Source: Paraescarpia echinospica
Lineage: Eukaryota > Annelida > Polychaeta > Sabellida > Siboglinidae
Length of the DNA: 64,000 nucleotides
NCBI GenBank assembly: GCA_020002185.1
Contig: CM034544.1
Span: 36,111,964 to 36,175,963 of the forward strand
Direction of reading: 5' to 3'
Shown here: piece after piece, positions 11,490-23,341 of the stretch
Numbering within the stretch: the first letter of the stretch is position 1
Layout of the letters: every line of letters begins with the position of its first letter
Program-made: the position numbers and the translations under genes
Notes under the pieces: generated by a model
What the model was told of the DNA's origin: nothing
What the model saw: the letters and a program-made list of their open reading frames with translations, nothing else
The model's database searches: none

Positions 11490-12097
11490 TTTGAAAATAT
11501 GGCAAGTCACCTTTCTGAGTCTTATGTTGCTCTGAACGGAGCTTTCGACGTCTTCGTGGCGTCTACATCAGCGTTGGTCTGCGCCAGTCTCGGTAGTCAT
11601 GTGACTGTGTTGGGAACTGTCACATGACAACAATTCCAAGAAGACCGCGGGAAGGTTGTATCCGGAATCTTTGTTGATTTCTGGTCGCCTCTCTCTGATT
11701 TCAATCGCCTCACTGATTTTTCTTCTCCAGAAGTTGTTTTCTCTGGAGAGCACCTTTGCTTCTTTGGCAGACATGTTGTGGCCCTCACTCACTCTGCGTT
11801 CACCTACTGCTGTGAGTGGGCCCCTGGTGTTTCTGTGTTCTTTCTGTCGGACTCCTAGTGCTCTGCTGGTTTCGCCCACATAGGTTTGATGACAGTCCGG
11901 ACATCCTATCTCATATATATATTCCGGATACAGCCTTCCCGCGATCTTCCTTAAAGTGTTGTCATGTGACAGTTACCAACAGTCACATGACTACCAAGTG
12001 TGGCGCAGACCAACGCTGATGAAGACGTCGTGAAGACGTCGAAAGCTCCGTTCATAGCAACATTGGACTCGGGAAGGAAACTTGCCATATTTTCAAA
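11490..12097 (-). mobile_element. Penelope-like element remnant: GIY-YIG endonuclease between inverted terminal repeats
   Basis: About 175-bp inverted arms (11490-11668 and 11931-12097) flank a minus-strand coding remnant (about 11930-11568). The protein reads EIGCPDCHQTYVGETSRALG, then KISEAIEIRERRPEINKDSG. This is the C-terminal endonuclease of Penelope-like elements, with the preceding CxxC, the YVGETSR block, the RQKEH block and the RERRPxINxD segment. The reverse transcriptase is missing. The plus strand of the right arm has CTGATGA (12016-12022), a GACGTC/GACGTC stem and GAAA (12041-12044), matching a hammerhead ribozyme core. The left arm has the same motif on the minus strand with CTGATGT. 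It lies in a gene A intron. Confidence 0.82.
12016..12053 (+). ncRNA. Hammerhead ribozyme-like motif in a Penelope terminal repeat
   Basis: CTGATGA is followed by one A, stem II GACGTC pairing with GACGTC across the loop GTGAA, then GAAA and a short possible stem III (GC-TCC-GT) ending at a TTC cleavage context. Penelope-like elements are known to carry type I hammerheads with very short stem III that act as dimers. Stem I pairing is not obvious by eye, so activity is uncertain. Confidence 0.5.
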
Positions 12098-12181
12098 ACA
12101 TTGTATATAAACTCACCAATGTATGCCATTCTGTACGTATTTACATACACGTATCTATGAGAGACACATATAGTGAAAACG

Positions 12182-12219
12182 TGACAGGGACATTTATATA
12201 TATATAAATGTCCTTGTCA
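12182..12219. repeat. 38-bp near-perfect palindrome
   Basis: Two 19-base arms (TGACAGGGACATTTATATA and its reverse complement with one mismatch) meet without a spacer. A short AT stretch and CA repeats follow. It may be a remnant of a small inverted-repeat transposon or simply part of the microsatellite region. Confidence 0.75.
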
Positions 12220-12429
12220 TATATACACACACACATATATATATATATTTATATATAATTAACGATATATAACTTATATATTATAAGTAAGAAGATGAAA
12301 ATATAAAAGGTGATACTCAGACAAATAGGTAAACTATACTGACCGACGATATTTACATGTTCTTTTTGTTGTGCATCATCTCGGATAACCGTTCAATAAA
12401 ATTACATAAAAGATTATGTCATTACTTAC

Positions 12430-12546
12430 TACCAGGTACGGAAATCAATGTTTCCGGCTGACCGGATTTCAATGTAGTCTTATTTTCTTCGACTGGAACT
12501 TGCAAAATGGCATACTGTGTTGCCACCAATAGATGATATACATGCT
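12430..12546 (-). CDS. Gene A, first beta-propeller exon
   Basis: A 117-bp exon codes HVYHLLVATQYAILQVPVEE, then TLKSGQPETLISVPG. 'LLVATQYAILQV' is the usual entry strand of an LDL-receptor class B propeller (compare 'LlfAnrxxI'). The acceptor is CTGTTACAG. I chose the donor GTAAGTAA at 12429. An alternative GTAGTAAG three bases earlier would drop one residue and keep the frame. Phase 1 at both ends. The join with 10799-10921 gives VPGKYIYAIEVD, a good blade transition. The preceding exon is the CCP at 18603-18788. Confidence 0.82.
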
Positions 12547-12921
12547 CTGTAACAGACACAATAAAAAACAAAATATGCAAACCGAGTGTGTGTTAATTAA
12601 AATTATAAACACACAAAACCACACGTGTAATATCAAGTAAACACAATTAGCACGCATGTGCATAAATCAGTCGCAGTGATTCAGCAGCGAGTCTCACAGT
12701 ATTTGCAAATCAAAGTAGATTTAAGACCATGCCTATATCATCATTTTTTTAAATGGACTTAATATTATATATATTTAGGTGACGTTTAGATAAAATTGTT
12801 ACTGAACGATTAATATTACTCTACATTGTGTTTGTGTGATTCTCTCAGATTCTCATAGACATAGCATTGCTATAAATATGTTCTGAAATGTAATTATAGG
12901 AAGGGTAATTATATATATATG

Positions 12922-13884
12922 TGACCCATCTTAAAGAAATGAGTGGCATGTCGGAAATGTTTAATATTTAGTTATTAGTAGCTTTGGAAAGAGCAGAATC
13001 TCTGCTTTCACCTGGTGTATCATGTAAGAAGATGTCGTAATTCTAACTGAAGTTATGGCTTAACAAACACATGTGGAGTAGAAACTTTCAAACACAGAAA
13101 ACGGCCGTCAAAGTTGATGCACAATATTCGTTATGTTTCATGAAATGTACCTTAGTGACCGTGGACAGATCTAGCAACAATTTTGTGCTCGTCAGGCTCG
13201 CTTCCATCCGTTAAGTCTTCCAAAAAATACTCCTCGATCAAACTGTCAATCTGTGCGCGATCACTTCCATCCGAATTTAACAGCTTCGCCAAGTTAAACG
13301 CCGTTCTTCACGTCTTCTTAATTGTTATCTGGGTCAGCAGTGACGCGGTGAAATACATTGTGCGCATGCGTGTGTTTACAGATTATGTAAATGACCCATC
13401 ACTGAACCAATGAGAACAGTTGCCTGGGTCACGCAGTTGCTGTTGCTACCACGTGATCCAAATTGTTTACACAGCTGGCGTAAACAGGGGGCGTCTTCCA
13501 AGCTCTCTGGAGGTCACAGAATGTAGTTATTAGCATAGCTATGCCCATATATTGGAAGATGACGCGTCAATCTTCGTGGTGATATCCCATATGTTAGGAG
13601 CGTCCCAAAATTAGCAGTTGCGAACGTGCGCAATTACTGGCATTTTCGGCGTTATTTTAAGGAAATCGAGCGGAATACTTCGCACCGCTCTACAAAAATC
13701 GCTTTAAAATACACAAAAAAGAGTTAAATTGAGGGTAGTTAGAGTAGCAATCGATCAAATGAATACTAAAGAATAATTTTCAGGGGAAATCTCAAAATCG
13801 ATGGATTCGCGATTTGTTCACATAAACGGCATTTACGGAAAATCAGATTTGCCGACATCTGACTCATTTCGTTAAGATGGGTCA
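12922..13884. mobile_element. DNA transposon remnant with 33-bp terminal inverted repeats
   Basis: The left end (12922-12954) begins TGACCCATCTTAAAGAAATG, and the reverse complement of the right end (13852-13884) begins TGACCCATCTTAACGAAATG. The arms differ at three of 33 positions. AT repeats flank both ends, so the target duplication (TA or longer) cannot be read. A minus-strand remnant near 13310-13150 codes an acidic stretch (AFNLAKLLNSDGSD, then IEEYFLEDLTDGSEPDEH) that resembles the acidic N-terminus of some transposases. The element is about 963 bp and non-autonomous. The superfamily is not assigned. Confidence 0.75.
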
Positions 13885-14129
13885 TATATACTCCACATCC
13901 CACTTACCCGTATCCGTAGCTATGTCCCCCGGATAACGGTGATTTGTTTCTTTGTATATATATATATATATTAGCCCAAGAAACCTTGAAGGAGAATACA
14001 GACAGTAAGAGAGGTCCTAGTGGTGAGCTCCCCAGGCTGGATAGGACGACATATACTGGGAAAGAGCTTGCAGATGTTGGAAGTAACGGCAGAGCTGATG
14101 ACGATAGTATGCCCGACTGTGCGGGAGGT

Positions 14130-16391
14130 AAAACCAGCAGTAAAAAGCTAAAAGGGAAAATCCGTGTGGCAACAAAACGAAGAAGAGAATGGAAATATCG
14201 GGAAATATAGACTAGGCGAGAGAAATGGGAGAGGAGATAGACTTGTTGAGTTTATCATAGAGAATGAACTGATGATCACGAATACTTTCTTCAAACAACA
14301 TCAAAGAAGATTGTACACTTGGACAACACCAGATGGTCGGAACATTAATCAAATCGACTATATACTGATACCAAAACGATGGAGGACGTATGTGTTTATT
14401 GCAAAGACATTACCGTGAACCGATTGTGGCTCTGACCATGAATTGCTAAGCGCCAATATTGCGATAAAATTAAGAAAGATTAAGAGAGGGAAATAGATAG
14501 TGAGGTATGACGTCAGTGATATCACAGAAGGATACCGAGTAGAGGTTATCAACCGTTTCGAAGTACTACAGACAGTAGCTGACGAGAAAGAACAAGAGGA
14601 TTTGGCAGTAGAAATTTGGAATATCCTTATGGAATCAGCTGACAAACACTTCACACCTCACAAGAGGAGGCAGAAAAAAACATGGATAAGCAAAGATACA
14701 CTGCAGATGATTGAAGAAAGGAAAGAGTCAAAGAAGAACAAAGAAATGAGTGAGAATGATCACGAGAAATACAGAGAGAAGTGCAAGATGATTAAATGAA
14801 CGTGCAAGGAAGACAAGAAGAAATATCTAGAGAAGAAATGCGAAAAGATAGAACTATGTATGAGAAGGAACGATAGTCGCAGTATGTTCGAGGAAATCAA
14901 GTCTATGACAAAGTCGTTCAAACCTAGACTTGGCGTTATTAAAGGTGAAACGGGAATGACTCTGACAGAAAGCAATGACATACTTGAAAGATGGAAGCAA
15001 TATTGTGAAAGCATGTATAAGAAAGAAGAAACAGAAGAGGTAGACATGGATGAAGGCAGGGAGTGGATAGAACCAGAAGATTGAGCCTTTGCGTTCAGAG
15101 GTGGAGTGGAAAATAAAAAGTCTAAAAGTCGGAAAATCACCTGGCACTGATAGCATCACTGCAGAGCTAATAAGAGCAAGTGGCGAAGCAGGCGTGGAAA
15201 TCTATAACACATTATACAAGAAAATGTGGAAAAGTGGAACATGGCCCATGGACTGGAAACGAGCCATCCTTATACCAATAAAAAAAAGTTGACATACAAG
15301 AATGCTCAAACCATAAGGCTATATCCCTCATCAGCCATGTGAGCAAAATTATGCTAAGAATCATGATGAAGAGAATCACAACACAATTAGAATGTGAAGT
15401 CAACAGAACACAAGCTGGTTTCCGGACAGGAAGAGGAACAAGAGATCTTATTTTCAACCTAAAAATGTTAATTCAAAAATGCAGAGAATTCAACCATGAC
15501 CTTACGATCTGTTTCATAGATTATTCAAAAGCTTGTGATAATGTTAATCATCAACAACTCTAGAAAACCTTGAAACACATGGGATTTGACCAAAAAATGA
15601 CATCACTTATCCAAAATTTATATGTTAGACAGCAGTCTGCAGTGAGATTAGAGTGTAGTACCACAGATTGGTTCCCAGACGGCAAGGGAGTGACGCAGTG
15701 GTGCATGTGTCCCCCATCTATTCAGTCTATACACAGAGAATATCATGAGAGAGGTCGAGACTGATACGAGAAGCAAGTATTTTAATGGACTGAAAGTGAA
15801 TGGACAGGAGATATATGAATGGAGATATGCCGATGACACAGCGTTACTATCCGGTACAAAAGGATTAAATAAACTGATAATTACTGTTAAAGAGCAAAGC
15901 GAGATGAAAGGATTGAAACTAAACGTAAAGAAGACTAAGATTACGGATGTGAAGGGATGTCGAGAACCACAAACAGTCACAGTAGATGGCGAGGAAATAG
16001 AACGACGGACAATTTTCAATATCTGGGGTCACTGATAGAAGCGGATGGAGATGGGACGACAGAGATCAAACGGTGGTTGGATATGGCGAGTAAATGAAGA
16101 AGCTGTGGAAAGCTACGAACAAAGATATGAAACTACGAATAATCCGAGTCTGCATATTTCCAACTGCTGCGTACCTGGACTCTTAATAAGAACATTACTA
16201 AACGTATAAATGCATTTGAAAACAAGTGTTATAGAAAGATATTACGAGTTTCGTGGACTAAACGAAGAAATAACGAATCCATCGCAGATGAGCTTGGTGT
16301 TATACCCGGGACTTTATTGAACTTTGTAAAGAAAGAGAAACTAAGTTATTCCGGTCATGTGAAACGGCTTCAATCTCTAGAGACACTAATA
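14130..16391 (+). mobile_element. RTE-like LINE, 5' part (up to the hAT insertion)
   Basis: Fragments in order: the end of the endonuclease (NINQIDYILIPKRW near 14343-14388), a charged linker, and reverse transcriptase. RT landmarks are VGKSPGTDSITAELIRASG near 15130, TQAGFRTGRGTRDL near 15410, CFIDYSKACDNVNHQQL near 15510 and WRYADDTALLSG near 15820 (catalytic YADD). The C-terminal region runs to SYSGHVKRLQSLETLI at 16391. At that base the frame is broken by the hAT-like insertion and resumes at 17847. Several stops and frameshifts are present. It lies antisense in a gene A intron. The 5' boundary is approximate. Confidence 0.82.
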
Positions 16392-17846
16392 CAGGGATGA
16401 GAGTGAAATTCAGGGAAAAAAACAGAAATTTTGGTGTAGCCCACATTTCAGCCCGAGAGGACTGTCTCATCTAATGGAGGGGAGGACTCCTCAGAGCTAT
16501 TTTTTAATTGTAGACGACATATGGTGTATTCTGAGCAGTATTAAATAGAAAATCTTAACATTTCCAATAGCAAAAATAGCACACGGACTCACGCACACAT
16601 TGTCATAGTACTAACTCACTTGTTAATTATATTTTCTGCGCTGAACCCGAGTTGGCTGACAGGCAACTTTCTCCTTGGCCAGCTTTATCAAAACGGCCCG
16701 TAGATGGGCCATTCTAGCTTTCTTCGTTGCCAGATCAACTGCTTCCTTAGCTTTGTACTTGGTGGCTGCCTTTGTCTTTGACATGTTCAGCTTAGTTTTC
16801 TTCTCCTCCTTCATCTTTCCTTCCTCGGCAAGATGGATGGAGTACATTTTGTATGCACCCCTCGTGTTGTGAACGAGGCAACCAGTTCTGTTTGTGGAAG
16901 TCCTGTATAGCAGTCCTGTTGCTTGCCATTAGTGAGTACGTCACTGTCTGGATAGTGTTGAATGTACTAACATTCTTTCTGGCAGTGGGAGTATTCATGA
17001 TGCTAGACATGTGACTAAAACACCCTTCCTCTTGAGGACCATGAAAGCAGCTCATCATTGCAACCACCAGTTTTGACAAGGCTGGGAACTTGCCAGTAGA
17101 GAATATGGTAGCCCACCATGAGTCCAATCTGGAACTTGTGGGTGCTTGTGGAAGTGTGTTGTCTACATGGAATCGGTGAACGTCTATGTGATACGCCCTC
17201 TGTTCAGGTTCTAATAGAATATTGGTGACCAGTGTGTGCAGTGCCAACGTGTGTACTTCAATGCCTTCGGTTCCCCTCTGACTGTAGCCTGTAGGATCCA
17301 ATCCGCATAGTTGACATCGGCCTTGCACCACAGACAGTAGGCTTTCCCTGTTGCTGTTAATTTACTGATGAATATATCCAACATAGTTTATCCAGCCGAT
17401 CTCTCCAGCCACGCCCAATTCCACTTATTCTTGACACTTTTGTCAATCTCCTTCACGCAACATTTGTCTTGTCGTACAACAAATCGTCGATTAGCGTGTT
17501 CGAAAATGATCGACATCTCCAAAAAATACATCATCGTTTCTTATTGGTCCACTGCTTTTGTGCGCGCACTTCGAAAGCGCTGAAGCGAACAGCCGCAGAA
17601 CTAAGGGTTTTACTTCGCAGATTCACGGATTCGGTTGGGTCGGTTCTGTCTCTAATCGCCAGGCAGCGTCATTAACACTTGGCGACACCCGATGAATGGA
17701 GGGTTAACTCAATCCGCAGATAGATCGTCAATGAACAGGATTTATATGCCCTACCCCCCCAACATTCATTTTTTTCTCCCCGGATTTATACGATTCATAA
17801 AAGTGATCTTTGGAGCAGTATAAAAACCGGAAATTTCTCATCCCTG
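16392..17846 (-). mobile_element. hAT-like DNA transposon (degenerate) nested in the LINE
   Basis: The ends are an 11-bp perfect terminal inverted repeat, CAGGGATGAGA (16392-16402 and 17836-17846), typical of hAT elements. The flanks are CTAATA and CTATTA, a six-base duplication with one mismatch; hAT normally makes eight. The minus strand codes transposase pieces. There is a possible zinc-finger-like start (GKAYCLWCKADVNYADWI, near 17350-17290). A C-terminal hAT-type segment reads FPALSKLVVAMMSCFHGP and NVSTFNTIQTVTYSLM (17090-16910). A lysine-rich tail ends near 16626. The middle of the transposase, including the catalytic core, seems deleted. Confidence 0.78.
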
Positions 17847-18035
17847 CTATTAATGGAAGGAAAAGTGGAAGGCTGCAGAAGCAGAGGAAGACTTAGGAGA
17901 CGATGGGAGAAGAACATAGAGGAATGGTTTGGAGCGGACGTCTGGCGAGTGGGGAGACTGGCAAATAAATGAGCTGTCTATATGCAATCCATCAAGGCTG
18001 CAACGTCCGGAACTGGATAAGCAAACAAGGAGATG
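17847..18035 (+). mobile_element. RTE-like LINE, 3' part (after the hAT insertion)
   Basis: The coding sequence resumes exactly in frame: the ATA codon at 16391 is followed, after one copy of the duplicated target, by [20 protein letters not shown] and ends GRLANK-stop. The [14 protein letters not shown] segment is the usual C-terminus of this LINE family. A short 3' tail runs into the (TA)n-(GT)n tract at 18036. Confidence 0.85.
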
Positions 18036-18260
<225 letters not shown>

Positions 18261-18506
18261 TATATAGCTCAAACATAGTCAAACCATGTCATACAAGTAT
18301 TACATGTCAATCATATTATATTGACGCTGATGCCAGTTGCGTGTATTACATTTATATTTAACATTCCCAAAAAACCTTGTATGACTATACGCCTACCAAC
18401 CTAGATGTGAACCTGTGGCTTATGCAAACTGCGTGGATGAGTTTCACTGTCCATACAGTAGACACGTCTTCACCTGTTTACGATCTAGCGTATTGCCCAT
18501 GTGATA

Positions 18507-18600
18507 ACTTCCCGATACATCGACTGAAGGACTGTCATTTTCCGTCAAGGTGACGCGTCATCACCGGTTTACAGTTGAGTATATAGCGTAGTTGACACTT
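18507..18600 (-). pseudogene. Decayed tandem copy of the 3' half of a CCP exon
   Basis: This 94-base stretch aligns base by base with the 3' half of the intact exon next to it (18603-18788): both have ATACATCGA...GGA...GTC...TTCCGTC...GTTGACACTT-type order on the plus strand. The copy has lost the domain tryptophan codon (a TGA stop on the minus strand) and the conserved donor. It directly follows the intact donor in gene orientation, which points to a local tandem duplication that then decayed. Confidence 0.75.
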
Positions 18601-18602
18601 AC

Positions 18603-18788
18603 CAATACATCGAGTGGAGGAGTTCCATGTTCCGTCGAGTTGACACTTCTTCACCGGGTCGCCATTCAGTATGTAGCCCAGTTGGCACTCGAGTGTACAT
18701 TTATCGTTGTAGATGCGTTCACGTGTTGTGCATGTCTCATTCTTATAGTGTCCGTGTTCATCAACAGGTAGCGCTTTACACGTTATGG
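18603..18788 (-). CDS. Gene A, third CCP/sushi exon (6-Cys type)
   Basis: A 186-bp exon codes one CCP domain beginning ITCKALPVDEHGHYKN and ending STRCIG. Six cysteines are present, with the extra pair in ETCTTRERIYNDKC. The tryptophan is in DGTWNSS. The acceptor is TATATTACAG and the donor GTAAGTGT. Phase 1 at both ends; it joins the first propeller exon at 12430-12546. It is the last CCP before the propeller. Confidence 0.92.
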
Positions 18789-19374
18789 CTGTAATATATA
18801 CTTACTATGTTGTAACAAAAGTTATTTACAATATGTTGTAAACTAAAAAGTTCACATAGTATAAATACCATTGAAGTTTATAACATTCGCATAATTACGT
18901 CCCTTCACGTCATCCTGTATGAATACTTATTATTGGAAGTCCACATAATATGCTGACACGAATTTGCTTAAACGAATATGTTCAACAGGAAAACAGTAAC
19001 CACAATGTTTGTCGGTACGTCTTGTGAAATGGAAAGAGTCAACATCTCATATGTAAGTATTAATGTATATATGTTGGCATATATGTCTGTCTGACCGGAT
19101 GTTGTTGTCTATGCACGACCGTATTTCTCCGGAACGTTAAGCGTATTTTAGTTACTGCCGTAAACCACACATTTACACACGTTGTGAACAATAAATGAAC
19201 GTATTAACTACTCAGGGCAATTACGATTTCACACAACAGACCCTCAACCAGTCGTCATGTATCGCTTTGTGTTAATACGCACCGTCGCTCTCGTAACATA
19301 TTGTATTGATATCACCAGTATACCTGGGCGTGTATACACATATATATAGGTATTATGTTATGTGTATAACTTAC

Positions 19375-19563
19375 GTTCGCATGTAACCGGGTTAGTCCAG
19401 TTGCTGTGTTCTGTACACCGGTGTACACTATCAGTACTACTGAGTTTGTAGCCGAGTGTACAGAACACTTCACAGGTATCGTTGTAGTTTTTCTTGCCAG
19501 ATGTACACGATGTGTTGGTGTACGCCTCACCCTTGGACATTTTAATGGCTGGACACATAATCA
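19375..19563 (-). CDS. Gene A, second CCP/sushi exon (6-Cys type)
   Basis: A 189-bp exon codes a CCP domain starting IMCPAIKMSKGEAYTN and ending PVTCER. Six cysteines, with the extra pair in SCTSGKKNYNDTC; tryptophan in HSNWTNP. The acceptor is ATATTTCCAG and the donor GTAAGTTA. Phase 1 at both ends. It resembles the exons at 1657-1845 and 449-637 on the other side of the propeller, down to equal length. Confidence 0.92.
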
Positions 19564-19599
19564 CTGGAAATATGTAATGAAACGTCGCATTTAGTCACG

Positions 19600-19776
19600 T
19601 GTGTGTATTTGTGTATGTATTTGTGTGTGCGTGTGTATGCGAGTGTGTGTGTATGTGTGTGTTTTTGTGTGTGTGTTTTTTGGGGGTGCGTTTGTGTGTT
19701 TGTATGTGTATTTCTTTGTGTGTATAATATATATATAATATATATATATATACATATTATGTGTGAGATTAAGAGA

Positions 19777-19849
<73 letters not shown>

Positions 19850-19850
19850 A
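19600..19850 (+). repeat. GT-rich microsatellite
   Basis: Imperfect GT/TTTG repeats, a short TA tract near 19725-19750 and a pure (GT)n run at about 19780-19845, in a gene A intron. Confidence 0.95.
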
Positions 19851-20429
19851 ATGTTTATGTATAGTGCAATTTTTGTGTGCGTATCTTGTGGCGAGTTACT
19901 GTTTTTTAGAGTTAGTTGGAATGCTTCGTGTCAACTAACATAAAACAACTGATATTTTAATGACACAGAACAAAAATCAATTCCATCGTTTCCACTGACT
20001 CATGGTAACCAATAGTTTTCAGTCCTGCATTATTGAGTCTGGGTAACATATGGTATCAGTGAGAAAGAACGAAATCAGTTATAAAGAACGCAATCAGGGG
20101 GGCTTGTGAGATCTCACAAATACTATTGAAAATGTGTCCTAGTTTCGTGTTGATGTGTCGATGATCCTTGTTATGCCCCCCCAAGAAAACAAACAAAAAA
20201 CAGAAAACACGCGACTAATTAGATCAATAGGTTGTAAAAAGTTGATTGTTTTGATTACTGAAATTGTAACGATAAATGTCCAATTTTATGTTACACGAAC
20301 TACATATATTACATACATTAATAAAACAGTTAAGCTGAGCATCAAGAAACATGATTCACGATGTGATAATTCAGCAGTGGGAATAACTGTAAGCTCTCTC
20401 TCGAATCAGTTATATGTCTAATCCGCAGC

Positions 20430-23166
20430 ATTGCTCAGACCACATGATACACCTGCATGCATTGCTGACATTTACCCTTCTGGTTACACCTTTCACCATC
20501 GCTCACGTTTAGTCGGCCGTGGAGGTGGTGTTGGCTTTCTAATATCACAGCAGTTCAAAGTTAAATTACATTCCAACCCTGAATACTCCAGTTTTGAGTC
20601 CATATGTGCTTAAATTTAAGATTATTCTTTCTCCGCATGCTTTGTTTGTGTCTATCGCCCTCCAGAACACCCGGCAAATTTCTTTGAAGGATATGTTAGA
20701 TAATCAGATGATTCGTTCAGAATTTTACATTCTTGGTGAATTTATTCTACATGTGGATATTCCTTCTACAACTACAACTACGTTTGATGATATTCTGGCA
20801 TCCTTTGATTTGAAACAACATGATACCTTTTCGACACATATACATGGCCATTGGCTTGACCTGTTGTTAAACCGTTCATCTGGTAAGAATATCCAAGCAC
20901 CTACTGTTTCAGATGGGTTATCAGACCACCATACTGACATAGCTAATGGTAACGTTAATATAATCCCTTTAGAGTCGAAACGCAATGTGGCTTACACAAC
21001 CATTCACAGGATTGACATTACAGCTTTAATGGCTAATATCGTTAAATCCGACTTTATCACAGATAAAAAACATATAACTGACTTATATAAATAGAACTAT
21101 CAAGTACTCAATGCACTACGTAATAAACATGCACCTATAAAATCTAAATGTATGTCAGAAAGGCCACCGGCTCCATTCCTAAATTATACTATCCAATAGG
21201 CGTCGACGTTATTTAGAGCGTGTATGGCTAACATCGCGCTCGCCATTAGACAAATGGCCAAAGCTAGATCAGATTATTATACAAATATGGTCATAAATAA
21301 GTCTGACAACCCGCGTCAGTTATGCAAATGCCTCAATAACATTTTACGTAGATGGCCTACTCCATCGCTACCTGATCATGTGTCGATTAAGTCTCGATGT
21401 GATTCTTTCTCTAGACACTTTAATTATACAATCAGTATTATTCGTTCTACTTTCCCACGTCATAATTTGAGTAATGTAAGTGTGGACTTTCCTCAAGTAA
21501 ATTATCTAGTTGTATAATTTGAACCTGCAAGAGCTGATGAAGTTCGAAACAAATTATGTACTCCCCAAATAAATCTTGTGCACTTGATCCATTTCCAACA
21601 ATATTGCTAGAAGCATGTCTCTGTACACTAATTGGACCTATAACAAATATTATAAATGCATCACTTTGCTCTTGCTGTTTTCCTGATGATTTCCAATACA
21701 TCCATGTCACACCACTTCTTAAGAAGTCGTCTCTGCCTAAACAAGACCTAAACAGTTATATAGCTATTTCTAACCTCAGCTTTATTTCCAAAATACTAGA
21801 AAAGGTTGTAGCAAGTCATCTAAGGTCTCACATTAACACAAATGTCTCAACTAATGTGTCACAATCAGCATAGAGACAGTTTCATTCAACATAGACTGCC
21901 CGCCTAAACTTTCATAATGACATTAACTTGAACATTAATTATAGTAAAGTTACATTTTTGACACGATTGATAACACCATTCTCATTGAACGCTTATTAAA
22001 TTGGTATGGCGTATCTAGCGCAGCTCTAAACTGGTTTTCTTCGTTTTCTTCTAACTGATAGATACCAAACTATAAAGATTGGGAACTGTTTTATTTAGTG
22101 TTCCCTAGGGTTCACTTCTTGGGCCTTTGCTTTGTACTCTTTACACCACGCCACTAAGCTCTGCTATACAAATACATAACTTGGATCATCGTCGTTATGC
22201 TGATGATACTCAGGTCTACATTTCGTTAGCTACCCCGGATACAAATCGCTGCGTTAACTAATTTAGTGATTGCCTTCAAGATATCTTCCACTGGATGACT
22301 GACAGCAAGTTGAATAAAATATAATTGATCATTATTGGTACTCAATGCAGCGAAGTAAACTGGATAGTATTTTCCCTACGCATATTTTGAACCAGTATAT
22401 CACGCCAGCAACCTCGATTCGGAATATCGGAGTGATCTTCGATAGTGATTTCAATTTCCGACAACACATATCTCAAACATGTCGCTGCTGTCTTTATCAT
22501 ATTCGTGATCGTCGCCGTATTCGCCGGTATATGTAATTTTCTGTTCCTAAAACTATTGCAACAGCGCTTGGTAGCAGCAAACTTGACTTTTGGAATTCAC
22601 TCGTTTATAATATCGCTAGCAAGGATATCACAAAACTTCAGCGTGTCCAAAATAGTATAGCATGAGTAGTTACAAGATCTCCTCGTTTTTCTCGCTCTGT
22701 GCCACTTTTGACGCCTTTGCATTGGCTATTTGTAAGATATCGTGTACTATTTAAGATATGTACCAGGCACTGTTCAGTAAGCAACCATATTATTTGCATT
22801 CACTGCTTACTCCTGTAAGAAAACCTATAGAGCTTCGATTAGTTCTGTCCTACGTTTTGTTCCTAGATTCAACACTAACATTGGTACTAGGGCTTTTTCT
22901 GTTCCTACACCAACTCTCTGGAATAAAACCCCTCTTAGAGTTACATCAGTTTAAAATATTACAAAATCCCGTCGTCATTTAAAAACTTATCTGTACTAGC
23001 TTACTTATCCACTGTAGCTCCCTAGCGCCTTGACTCATCAGTTGACAACTGGAATACTGCTTGTGGATTTTGAGATTGACCAATCTTTTTGTTTTTATGC
23101 GCCACTGAGCTTGGTTTCCAAGGATTTAGGCGCTATAGAAGTTATGTTATTATTATTATTATTATT
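20430..23166 (+). mobile_element. L2-like LINE, degenerate, 5'-truncated
   Basis: The plus strand carries an endonuclease piece (PSGYTFHHRSRLVGRGGGVG near 20480), further endonuclease and linker fragments, RT fragments (CALDPFPTILLEA near 21575; RRYADDTQVYISL near 22195) and the C-terminal 'TRAFSVPTPTLWNKTPL' type ending near 22900. The 3' end has GCGCCACTGAGC, then GGCGCTATAGAAG, then a (TTA)n tail at 23143-23166. That tail is the L2-type signature also seen at 3.1 kb. Many stops and frameshifts. Antisense in a gene A intron. Confidence 0.8.
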
Positions 23167-23341
23167 GTATCGACGCATATAAACAGGGGGAGGACAGATG
23201 ATAGTAATATTGTTTGATATCGGACATCGACATTTTAAATTATTCCCAAAATTATTATATTAATAGCGTATCATTTTGATGTGACGTGTTGATTTTCCAA
23301 ATGTCCAATTTGTATATCAACTAGATGAATAATATACTCAC

